Shown: positions 1 through 6,873 of the stretch, in pieces
How the letters are laid out: each line of letters starts with the position of its first letter
How positions within the stretch are numbered: position 1 is the first letter of the stretch
Assembly: GCA_964409675.1 (NCBI GenBank)
Contig: CAYPEF010000078.1
Span: forward strand, 1-11,629
Direction of reading: 5' to 3'
DNA: 11,629 bases
Origin: CAYMDD01 sp964409675
Lineage (GTDB): Bacteria > Pseudomonadota > Alphaproteobacteria > Rickettsiales > SXRF01
Position numbers and translations under genes: made by a program
Notes under the pieces: model-generated
Told to the model about the DNA's origin: nothing
What the model saw: the letters and a program-made list of their open reading frames with translations, nothing else
The model's database searches: none

Positions 1-227
1 TGGCCGATGGTGCCGTCCTCAAACCGGCCTGAGGACTGGCCGTGGCCGCTGTAATCGAAGCGCACATAGGCGCGGCCCTTTGCACGGCAAAGATCGTCCA
101 GCGCCATGGCTTTGCTGCCGGTCATGTCGGACTTGAAGCCGCTGAGGAACATCACACCGTGGCCGTGGCCTTCCAGGCGGCTGAAGGCGATGCGCCTGCC
201 GTGGATGGTATCCAGCAACGTCGTCAT
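1..227 (-). CDS. Alpha/beta hydrolase, ABHD10-like (partial, N-terminal 75 residues)
   Basis: Only the N-terminal 75 codons are present; the gene continues beyond the left edge. The translation starts MTTLLDTIHGRRIAFSRLEG and continues through FLSGFKSDMTGSKA to VRFDYSGHGQSSGRF. The segment around FLSGF is the oxyanion-hole region after the first core strand, and FDYSGHGQS is the following strand and turn typical of alpha/beta hydrolases. The pattern GF.S.M.GSKA....LC...G....RFDYSGHG.S.G resembles the ABHD10 family of (thio)esterases, which also occurs in alphaproteobacteria. The nucleophile Ser, acid and His are outside the window, so activity and substrate cannot be judged. The start ATG (225-227) overlaps the era stop by four bases (ATGA), which fixes the start and suggests translational coupling as third gene of the lysK-era operon. 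Confidence 0.85.
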   Translation of the reverse strand, partial: MTTLLDTIHGRRIAFSRLEGHGHGVMFLSGFKSDMTGSKAMALDDLCRAKGRAYVRFDYSGHGQSSGRFEDGTIG

Positions 228-1108
228 AAAACCGGTGCCGGGCCCCTGCCCTGCCAGTCGGCATCAACCTTGACGAACAACTTTAAAAGCACTTTGGCAT
301 CCAGCTGCTTTTCCAGCTCGATGCGGGCGGAGGTGCCGATTTTCTTCAACATCTGCCCGCCCTTGCCAAGGATGATCATTTTCTGACTCTCGCGCTGTAC
401 TAAAATCGCCTGTGAGATGGCGACAGTGCCGGATTTACGGTGCTCCCAGGCTTCCGTCTCCACCGTCAGGCTGTAGGGCAGTTCATGGCGAAGCTGGTAG
501 AAAAGCTTTTCGCGGGTGATTTCGGCGGCCAGCAAACGCAGCGGCAGGTCGCTCAACTGGTCTTCCGGGTAGAGGAACTGGCCTTCCGGCATATGCCGCG
601 CCAGCCAGGCGCGCAGGTCGCGCACACCATCGTTCTTCAGCGCCGAGATCATGAAAATCTGCTCGAAGGCGCTGTATTTGGCGCAGGCCTGCGCGAGGGT
701 AATCAGCTCCGGCTTTTCCACCGCGTCGATCTTATTCAGGGCGATGCAGGCAGGGAGTTTCTTCTTCGGCAAGCGCTTCTCCAGCCGGTCGAGGATATGG
801 AGCGTATCTTCGCTCAGCCCCTTCAGCGCATCCACCAGCACCAGCACGGCATCGGCATCAGCAAGGCCGGCCCAGGCTTCCTCGACCATCGATTTCTCAA
901 ACGCTCCCTTGCCCTGAAAAATCCCCGGCGTATCGACGAAAATCAGCTGCGCCTGCCCTTCCATGCAGATGCCGCGCACGCGGAAGCGCGTGGTCTGCAC
1001 CTTCGGGCTGACAATGGAGATTTTGGAGCCGACCAGCTGGTTCAGCAGCGTGGATTTTCCGGCGTTGGGAGCGCCGAGAATGGCGATATAGCCGCAGCGC
1101 GTATCCAT
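224..1108 (-). CDS. era: GTPase Era
   Basis: This is a 294-residue Ras-like GTPase with a C-terminal KH RNA-binding domain, the usual size for Era, which binds the 3' end of 16S rRNA and helps assemble the 30S subunit. All G motifs are visible: G1 GAPNAGKS (residues 12-19), G2 TT at 39-40 within KVQTTR, G3 DTPG (59-62), G4 NKID (125-128) and G5 SALKNDG (155-161). The KH signature GKGGQMLKKIG lies at 248-258. The start overlaps the lysK stop by one base (TGATG), and its own stop overlaps the hydrolase start, so it is the middle gene of a packed operon. In many proteobacteria era sits next to rnc and recO; here it follows lysK instead. There is no clear Shine-Dalgarno, in keeping with coupled translation. 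Confidence 0.98.
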   Translation of the reverse strand: MDTRCGYIAILGAPNAGKSTLLNQLVGSKISIVSPKVQTTRFRVRGICMEGQAQLIFVDTPGIFQGKGAFEKSMVEEAWAGLADADAVLVLVDALKGLSEDTLHILDRLEKRLPKKKLPACIALNKIDAVEKPELITLAQACAKYSAFEQIFMISALKNDGVRDLRAWLARHMPEGQFLYPEDQLSDLPLRLLAAEITREKLFYQLRHELPYSLTVETEAWEHRKSGTVAISQAILVQRESQKMIILGKGGQMLKKIGTSARIELEKQLDAKVLLKLFVKVDADWQGRGPAPVL

Positions 1109-2706
1109 CAGGCCGCCAGGCTTTCGCCCTTGAGCACTCGCTCGATCAGCGCCAGCGTTTCCTTGGAGCCGTAAAGCGCGATGAAGGAGCCCATGCGCGG
1201 GCCTTGGCTTGCGCCGAGAAGCACCTCATACAATGCGCCGAACCAGTTTTTTAGGTCCGGGAACGGGTGCGCCTTGCCGATGGCGTAGATGGCGTTCTGG
1301 TAATCCTCCGCTTTTGCATCGGCGGGGGCTATGCGCAAATAGTCGGCAAGCTCGCGCAGGGCCGCCTGCTCCACTTCGGTGGGCGCGCGGAATTTTTTGT
1401 TGGGCTTCACGAAATCATGGTAATAATTTACCGCACCCTGCACCAACTGGTTCAGGAAGGGCTTGGCTTCCGGCGTTGCGCCCGGGAGGTAACGCGCGAT
1501 GAAGCCCCAGAGCACCGAGGCATCCTCGGCATTGCAGGCGCTGGCGAGATTAAGCAGCAGGTTGAAGCTCAGGCCTGATTCGGGTGCCGGTGGATTACCG
1601 GCATGGATGTGCCATGCGGGGTTTTTCAGCCGTGCTTCCTCGTTCTCCTGCTGGTATTTTTCCAGATAGGTTTGGTAATCATCCACGGCTCTGGGAATCA
1701 CGTCGAAATAAAGCCGCTTGGCCTTGCGGGGACTCTGGTACATGTAAAGCGCAAGGCTTTCGGGCGGCGCGTAGCGCAGCCATTCATCGATAGTGAGGCC
1801 GTTGCCTTTGGATTTGGAGATTTTCTGGCCCTTGTCGTCGAGGAATAATTCATACGAAAATCCCTCCGGCGGCTTGGCGCCGAGGATGGAGCAGATTTGC
1901 GAGGAGAGCTCCACCGAGGGGATCAGATCCTTGCCAGACATTTCGTAATCCACCCCCAGCGCGTACCAGCGCATGGCCCAGTCGGCTTTCCATTGCAGCT
2001 TACAATGACCACCGGTGACGGGGGTTTCGCTCGTGGAGCCATCTTCCTCGCGGTAAGTAATCGTACCGGCTTTTTCATCGCACGCGATCACCGGCACTTG
2101 CAGCACCACGCCGGTTTTCGGGCAGACCGGCAGGAATGGGCTGTAGGTGGCCTTGCGCTCCGGCCCGAGGGTGGGAAGGATGACGTTGATGATGGCGTCA
2201 TAGTGCTTCAGCACGGCAAGCAATGCGGCGTCGAACTGGCCGGATTTATAACACTCGGTGGCGCTTTTAAATTCATAATCGAAGCCGAACCTGTCCAAGA
2301 AGGCGCGCAGGCGGGCGTTCATATGATGACCGAAGCTCTCATGCGTGCCGAACGGGTCGGGGATAGATGTTAGCGGCTTGCCGAGATGGGTGGCTATCAT
2401 TTCCCGGTTAGGCAGATTATCCGGCACCTTGCGCAATCCGTCCATGTCGTCGGAGAAGGCGAACAGCTTGGTGGGAATATCCGAAATCTGCGCGAACGCA
2501 TGCCGCACCATGCCGGTGCGCGCCACTTCGCCGAACGTGCCGATATGCGGCAGGCCGGAGGGGCCGTAGCCAGTTTCCAGCAGCACGTAGCCTTTTGGCG
2601 GCGGGGCGGATTTGTAACGCTCGGCGAGCTTCAGGGCTTCTTCAAAGGGCCAGGCATTGCTGACAGCGGCGGTTTCTTTACTAATTACAGGCATAGTCTC
2701 AATCAT
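1108..2706 (-). CDS. lysK: Class I lysyl-tRNA synthetase
   Basis: The product (532 residues) charges tRNA-Lys. It belongs to the class I LysRS family, typical of archaea and also found in alphaproteobacteria and spirochaetes, and is unrelated in fold to the common class II LysS. The Rossmann-fold HIGH-type motif is PHIGTF (53-58), and the KMSKS-type motif is KISKSKGN (295-302). Length fits the family. The first in-frame ATG (2706) is used here; a second ATG four codons later (2694) is equally possible, because neither has a strong Shine-Dalgarno. It is first in the operon with era and the hydrolase. A candidate promoter lies at 2727-2755, downstream of the large inverted repeat, so lysK is probably transcribed separately from the glycosyltransferase gene upstream on the same strand. 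Confidence 0.97.
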   Translation of the reverse strand: MIETMPVISKETAAVSNAWPFEEALKLAERYKSAPPPKGYVLLETGYGPSGLPHIGTFGEVARTGMVRHAFAQISDIPTKLFAFSDDMDGLRKVPDNLPNREMIATHLGKPLTSIPDPFGTHESFGHHMNARLRAFLDRFGFDYEFKSATECYKSGQFDAALLAVLKHYDAIINVILPTLGPERKATYSPFLPVCPKTGVVLQVPVIACDEKAGTITYREEDGSTSETPVTGGHCKLQWKADWAMRWYALGVDYEMSGKDLIPSVELSSQICSILGAKPPEGFSYELFLDDKGQKISKSKGNGLTIDEWLRYAPPESLALYMYQSPRKAKRLYFDVIPRAVDDYQTYLEKYQQENEEARLKNPAWHIHAGNPPAPESGLSFNLLLNLASACNAEDASVLWGFIARYLPGATPEAKPFLNQLVQGAVNYYHDFVKPNKKFRAPTEVEQAALRELADYLRIAPADAKAEDYQNAIYAIGKAHPFPDLKNWFGALYEVLLGASQGPRMGSFIALYGSKETLALIERVLKGESLAA

Positions 2707-2726
2707 CTAATAATACTGGATAATGC

Positions 2727-2755
2727 CTTCTACACGCATCGCTTTGATCTGTCAC
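2727..2755 (-). promoter_or_regulatory. Candidate sigma70-type promoter for lysK
   Basis: On the minus strand GTGACA (2750-2755; five of six match TTGACA) is followed after exactly 17 bases by TAGAAG (2727-2732; four of six match TATAAT). Transcription would begin near 2720, leaving a leader of about 14 bases to the first ATG or 26 to the second. The -10 match is weak, so this is only a candidate. Confidence 0.3.
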
Positions 2756-2779
2756 CCCTGCAAAAACACTAATTTTATG

Positions 2780-2859
2780 CGTCATTGCGAGCGTAAGCGA
2801 AGCAATCTATGCCTCAGTGAGAGGAGAGCTGGATTGCTTCGCTTACGCTCGCAATGACG
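2780..2859. repeat. Perfect 28-bp inverted repeat (REP/MITE-like palindrome)
   Basis: The left arm (2780-2807, beginning CGTCATTGCGAGCG) is the exact reverse complement of the right arm (2832-2859, ending CGCTCGCAATGACG), with a 24-base loop between them. The loop itself holds a small CTCA-G-TGAG palindrome (2813-2821). It lies 8 bases after the stop of the glycosyltransferase/oxygenase gene and about 74 bases before lysK. Palindromes with the GTCATTGCGAG...GAAGCAATC theme are known as dispersed intergenic elements in several bacterial groups, which argues for a REP- or MITE-type element. As RNA it would form a very stable hairpin that could protect the 3' end of the upstream transcript. No other copy was seen in this window. 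Confidence 0.9.
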
Positions 2860-2867
2860 GGAAATGG

Positions 2868-5800
2868 TTATTTTTTCCCGCGATTGAAAAAACCCGCGAA
2901 CGACATACGCACGTTATCCCCGGCAGTGGCGTTAACTTTGGTTACCATGTGGTAGGCATCGTTGGCAATGAAGACGATGCGGTTGCGTTTGGGGAAGATA
3001 CATTGCGCGTAGCCGGATGACATGGCCATTTCGTCGTGATTGGCGTGGTGCAGCCATTTGCGGCGGTAGAAGGAATACCCGTCCTTGTCCTTGCGGCGCT
3101 GCTCGATCTGGTCGTTGACCTCCTTGCCCAGCATCAGTAGCAGCCCGCCCCAGTGCAGCCGCCATTCGGGGTTGAGGAAGAATACATAGGCACCGCTGTA
3201 AATGCCCGCCCCGTCATTATGCAGCGACAGGCCGGTATCGGGCGGGTAGAGCCAGGAAGTGACGGAGAAATGCTCCCAGTCCTTCTCGCGCTCGCCTATC
3301 AGGTGGCGCACCTGCGGGTTGATGGCGTTGATCTGGTCGATGAATAAATCCGGCGTCTTGCCGGTGGGATAGACATAATCCGGCTTGGGGTTTTTCTTCT
3401 CGCGCGTATGGAAGAAATAATTCTCGGCGCTGCGCAGCGGAAAACCGTTGTCGATGTTCCAGACACGCGAGATTTTCCCGGTGGTGTTGATGTGGTTATA
3501 ATCCGCCTCAACGGCAAAATTATAGATTTGCTCGAAGACGTCTTCCGGCAGGAAATCGTCATAGACAATTGCCTCAGGCGACTCAAAGGTTTTACGTGGT
3601 GTATGCGCTCTCTCACCGGAAAGGGGTTGGGCCGTATTTATCACAGGCTCGGGCGCGGCAATGGTTTTAGCTATGGCATGCGTGCGTACCTGTGCCTGCA
3701 CGGTTAAGATCGGCGTTGTGCTGGCTTTCGCGCCGGTTGAGGAAACATTCTGCGTCTTCGGCGCCGGGAAAACACAGTTATAGGAGCTTTCGACAATTTT
3801 CTTATGCGCGAAATCCACGCCGCAGTAAGCCTCGTATTCCTCCAGCGAACGGGCGTTGCCCAAGCCGTAGCGGTCCAGCTCTTTCAGCGCTTCCGGGTTG
3901 GCGGGTTCCTCGCGGTTCAGCATGTAGCGCACGCGCTGGTAAGATAGGTCGTTGGCAAGGCCCCAGTCCTTATGGTCGCTGAAATGGGTGGATTTGCGCT
4001 TGCTGCGGTTCCAGTCATGATAGGCGACGGGTTTGTTAGGGTAGTAGATATCGTAGCCGTGCGTCCACAGGCGGGCGGAGAGGGAAATTTCCTCGCCGAA
4101 GAAGTATAGGTGCGGGTCATACGGCACGTCGTGGATGATAGAGGACGGGCCAAACAGGAAGCAGGCACCGATAAATGCGCCTTTGGGCGGCAAGGCAGGC
4201 GGACGGTTGATCGGGTAGGCGTAGCCTTTCATGGTAAAGATGCCGCCGGTGTTGAATTCCTTGGCGGCGATGCCGAAAATCCATTCACGCTCCAGCTTAT
4301 TGGGCGGCGTATAGCCGGGCGGATAGGTGGAGATGACGGCGCGGGGGTTGCCGCAATCCTCGAACATCTTGAGCAGGGTCTCATCCCAGCCAGGCTCGAA
4401 GCGCATATGGGAGTCGATCTGGAGGGTGAACTCCTCGCCGTTCCAGAGTTTCTGCGTTTCCGAGCGCGCCCAGCAGGCGCCCTTGCTTTCGCGTGCGTCC
4501 ACGTGCTTGATGCGCACCTGGTCGGGAAAGGGCGGCTCCACTTCGAAGCAATGCGCATCTTCTTCCTGAATATATTGCCAGCAGATGCCCGCGAAAATGC
4601 GCTCCGGGTGCGCGGCACGCTCAAATAAATCCTTGATGGTGTGCTGGCATTCGGGGTCGCGGTAGCTCGCGATCTGCACGAAAATGCGCGAGCGCTGGGG
4701 CTGCGTTGCGGAAGTCTCACCGTTTTTAAGCATATGCCAAAATCCCTGATAGGCGTATTTACTGATAATATGTTTGTCTAGATCCACGCCGAGGAATGGC
4801 CAGAAATGCTCCAGCGGGCGGGCGATGCCGTGGCCGTAGCGGTCCAGTTCCTTCAGCGCTTCCTCATCGTCGCTGACCTCAAGGCCGAGCAAGTGCCGCA
4901 CGCGCTGGCAGCTATGCTGCGTGGCGGCGGCGGAATCCTCCCGGTAGGTCCGTGTTTTGGCGGTCTCCGGCTGCTCCCAGTAATGGTAGGCGATGCTGCG
5001 GTCGGGCTGGTAGATGTCCCAGCCGTGCGTCCACAGGCGGGCAGCGTAGGAAATCTCGTCGCCATTGTGAAAAATATAAGGGTCAACCGGAACCGCAGTG
5101 AAGGCTTCTGCGGGCGCGAACAGGAAATTCATCATCGGCACCGGCGTCGGATAGATTCCGTTGCGTTCGTCCTGCAGATTATCCAGCGTGCGCATGATCA
5201 GGCGCACCACCGCCGGACGGTTGGTGGCGGTAATCTGCGACACCGCAATGCGACCCAGCTGACGGGGCGCATATTGAATGTTTTGCCCCGGCGTATAGTG
5301 CAGCAGCGCCGCGCTGATTACCGCCTGTTCGGACGGGGCACGGGAAAGCATTTCCAGCAGCGCCTCATCCCAGCCCGGCTCGAAGCGCATATGGGAGTCG
5401 ATCTGCAATATATATTCCTCGCCGCCGTACAGCTTCATTGCTTCAGCGCGTGCCCAGCCGGAACCACGGCTTTTTTCAAGGCTGTATTTTCTCTCGCGCA
5501 CCTGCGCCGGGTATGGATAGGGAACATGGAAGCAGTCATGATCTTCCGCCATGTGCACCTGCCAGCATATGCCTGCGAAAATGCGCTCCGGGTGCGCGGC
5601 ACGCTCAAATAAATCCTTGATGGTGTGCTGGCATTCGGGGTCGCGGTAGCTCGCGATCTGCACGAAAATGCGGGGTCTTGGGGAGAAATCGTCGCTCATT
5701 GGCTCTTTGGGCTGCATGGGTTTTACGCTTTCTGTAGCATTTTGCGCCAGCTTTGGCTGCGGTAAATTGATCTTGCTCAAGCCGGTGTGGGAGGAGGATA

Positions 5801-6791
5801 TTGTATCCATGGCAGGTTTCTGCTCCAGCAGGTCGGTATTCCAGAAACCTTCCAGGGCGTGGCGCTTAACGATGCGGCGTTTTAAATCGACCCCGCTGTA
5901 TTTCCAGAAATCTTCCAGCGCGCGCACGTGGCCGAGGGCGTAGTGCTCCAGCTCCTCTATCACCTCGGGATCGTAACTTTCCTCCAGCCCTAGCAAATGG
6001 CGCAGGCGCTTCAGCGAGCGGATATTATTGGGGTTATCTTCAACCTTATATTCCTTCATCCCCGGCGTGCGGCGGTTGTGCCACTGGTGGTAGGCCACCG
6101 GCTGCGGCAGTTGGAAGATGGTATAGCCATGCGTCCACAGGCGCACGGCATAAGCCAGCTCCTCGCCCCAGAAATAAATATGCGGGTCGAAGGGAAGCGT
6201 TTTGAATAGTCCGCTTTCGGCGAAGATGAAGTTAAAGATGACGAATGGCGACGGGTAGATGCCGCGCCGTGGGTCGCGGCGGCTCATCAGTGCGCGCGTG
6301 AGGTGGACCATTTGCGGGTCGTTCTCCGTGCCGAGGTAATTTACGCGGATGCGCCGGTTGCGCTGTTCCGGCGGGGCCAGTTCATCCAATGGCGGATGGT
6401 AATAAGGCGGGAAGAAGGTGACAAGTTTTTTATCGCCTTCGCATTGTTTATAGTTTTGAATCAGGTAATCATCCCAATTCTGCTCGAAGCGCATATGGGC
6501 GTGCACCTGCAGCGTGTAGGTCTCCCCCTCCCAGAGCGCATTCGCCTCGTTGCAGGCCCAGCCGGAGCCTTTGCTCGCAAGCGGGTGGTAGTGCTTGATG
6601 CGCACGCGCTCGGGATAGGGATAAATGGCTTTCAGGAAATGCGCGTCCTCCTCCGGGTCGTATTGCCAGCAGATGCCGACGCTGATGCGCTCGGGCCGCG
6701 CCGCCTTTTCAAACAGGCTGCGCAGGGTGAGGTGGCATTCAGGATCGCGGTAACTCGGGATCTGGACGAAAATCGTCTCGCGTGGGGGCAT
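2868..6791 (-). CDS. Three tandem GlcNAc-transferase (GT60-like) modules fused to a prolyl-hydroxylase-like 2OG-Fe(II) oxygenase
   Basis: The 1307-residue product has three modules of PF11397/GT60 type at about 6-320, 374-685 and 702-1004. Each has an N-terminal VQI.SYRDPEC motif, a DxH-type metal site, a (G)EE/GDE...WTHG...AYH.W motif and a tail of about 55 residues (RVRHLLGLE...ELDRYG). The metal site is HAH 97-99, DSH 465-467 and DSH 793-795. The Glu-His pair 24 residues apart is E211/H235, E579/H603 and E901/H925. A Ser/Thr/Pro-rich linker (1005-1074) leads to a 2-oxoglutarate/Fe(II) oxygenase (1075-1307) with HxD at H1191/D1193, distal H1281 and RxS at 1295-1297. No signal peptide or membrane segment is seen, so the protein should be cytosolic. 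The ATG at 6791 is the only normal start in the open frame; the upstream stop is at 6837-6839. By family analogy it would hydroxylate a target and add GlcNAc or a similar sugar; substrate and sugar are unknown. Confidence 0.88.
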   Translation of the reverse strand: MPPRETIFVQIPSYRDPECHLTLRSLFEKAARPERISVGICWQYDPEEDAHFLKAIYPYPERVRIKHYHPLASKGSGWACNEANALWEGETYTLQVHAHMRFEQNWDDYLIQNYKQCEGDKKLVTFFPPYYHPPLDELAPPEQRNRRIRVNYLGTENDPQMVHLTRALMSRRDPRRGIYPSPFVIFNFIFAESGLFKTLPFDPHIYFWGEELAYAVRLWTHGYTIFQLPQPVAYHQWHNRRTPGMKEYKVEDNPNNIRSLKRLRHLLGLEESYDPEVIEELEHYALGHVRALEDFWKYSGVDLKRRIVKRHALEGFWNTDLLEQKPAMDTISSSHTGLSKINLPQPKLAQNATESVKPMQPKEPMSDDFSPRPRIFVQIASYRDPECQHTIKDLFERAAHPERIFAGICWQVHMAEDHDCFHVPYPYPAQVRERKYSLEKSRGSGWARAEAMKLYGGEEYILQIDSHMRFEPGWDEALLEMLSRAPSEQAVISAALLHYTPGQNIQYAPRQLGRIAVSQITATNRPAVVRLIMRTLDNLQDERNGIYPTPVPMMNFLFAPAEAFTAVPVDPYIFHNGDEISYAARLWTHGWDIYQPDRSIAYHYWEQPETAKTRTYREDSAAATQHSCQRVRHLLGLEVSDDEEALKELDRYGHGIARPLEHFWPFLGVDLDKHIISKYAYQGFWHMLKNGETSATQPQRSRIFVQIASYRDPECQHTIKDLFERAAHPERIFAGICWQYIQEEDAHCFEVEPPFPDQVRIKHVDARESKGACWARSETQKLWNGEEFTLQIDSHMRFEPGWDETLLKMFEDCGNPRAVISTYPPGYTPPNKLEREWIFGIAAKEFNTGGIFTMKGYAYPINRPPALPPKGAFIGACFLFGPSSIIHDVPYDPHLYFFGEEISLSARLWTHGYDIYYPNKPVAYHDWNRSKRKSTHFSDHKDWGLANDLSYQRVRYMLNREEPANPEALKELDRYGLGNARSLEEYEAYCGVDFAHKKIVESSYNCVFPAPKTQNVSSTGAKASTTPILTVQAQVRTHAIAKTIAAPEPVINTAQPLSGERAHTPRKTFESPEAIVYDDFLPEDVFEQIYNFAVEADYNHINTTGKISRVWNIDNGFPLRSAENYFFHTREKKNPKPDYVYPTGKTPDLFIDQINAINPQVRHLIGEREKDWEHFSVTSWLYPPDTGLSLHNDGAGIYSGAYVFFLNPEWRLHWGGLLLMLGKEVNDQIEQRRKDKDGYSFYRRKWLHHANHDEMAMSSGYAQCIFPKRNRIVFIANDAYHMVTKVNATAGDNVRMSFAGFFNRGKK
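4591..4688 (-). repeat. 98-bp perfect direct repeat, copy in glycosyltransferase module 3
   Basis: This stretch is identical base for base to 5575-5672, 984 bases (exactly 328 codons) away. It encodes the start of module 3 (from R702, RIFVQIASYRDPECQHTI onward). The flanking module sequence has diverged. A second identical block of 29 bp (4393-4421 and 5377-5405) around the DSH motif keeps the same 984-base offset. Confidence 0.95.
5575..5672 (-). repeat. 98-bp perfect direct repeat, copy in glycosyltransferase module 2
   Basis: This is the partner of 4591-4688 and encodes the start of module 2 (from R374). The encoded identity runs for 38 residues (374-411 equals 702-739). Silent positions match as well, so this reflects recent DNA-level copying rather than protein-level constraint alone. 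Confidence 0.95.
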
Positions 6792-6873
6792 GCGGAGGGC
6801 GGAAATTCCTAGTTTCTTTATCAGGGATAAAATGTACTATAAATAGTCTTAAAAATCTTTATATTTTACGCTT
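6792..6873. promoter_or_regulatory. AT-rich divergent promoter region with short palindromes
   Basis: The 82 bases separate the divergent starts of the glycosyltransferase/oxygenase gene (minus) and the sulfotransferase gene (plus) and are far richer in A+T than the genes. They hold TTTATC-AGG-GATAAA (6817-6831), a perfect 6-bp inverted repeat that looks like a protein-binding site. They also hold ACTAT-AA-ATAGT (6836-6847), which gives -10-like hexamers in both directions (TATAAA plus, TATAGT minus). A further TATATT (6860-6865) lies 8 bases before the sulfotransferase ATG. No good -35 boxes accompany them. Confidence 0.4.

Noticed and set aside
1..267. 82-codon minus-strand frame at 19-267
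   Set aside because: It is out of frame with the alpha/beta hydrolase translation, which has recognisable family sequence and a start coupled to era.
440..1174. 244-codon open frame on the plus strand
   Set aside because: It is antisense to era, which has every G motif and a KH domain; the plus-strand translation has no recognisable domain and reflects GC-rich codon bias.
2780..2859. Rho-independent terminator for the fusion gene
   Set aside because: The stem is far longer than usual, has a 24-base loop, and no T run follows it directly, so a dispersed palindrome is the better reading.
4110..4628. 172-codon plus-strand frame, with a similar 268-codon frame at 4806-5612
   Set aside because: Both are antisense shadows of the glycosyltransferase modules; their resemblance to each other only mirrors the module duplication.
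4591..5672. Direct repeats as a CRISPR array or transposon ends
   Set aside because: There are only two long copies, both in frame within a repeated protein domain, with no short regular spacers, inverted ends or transposase.
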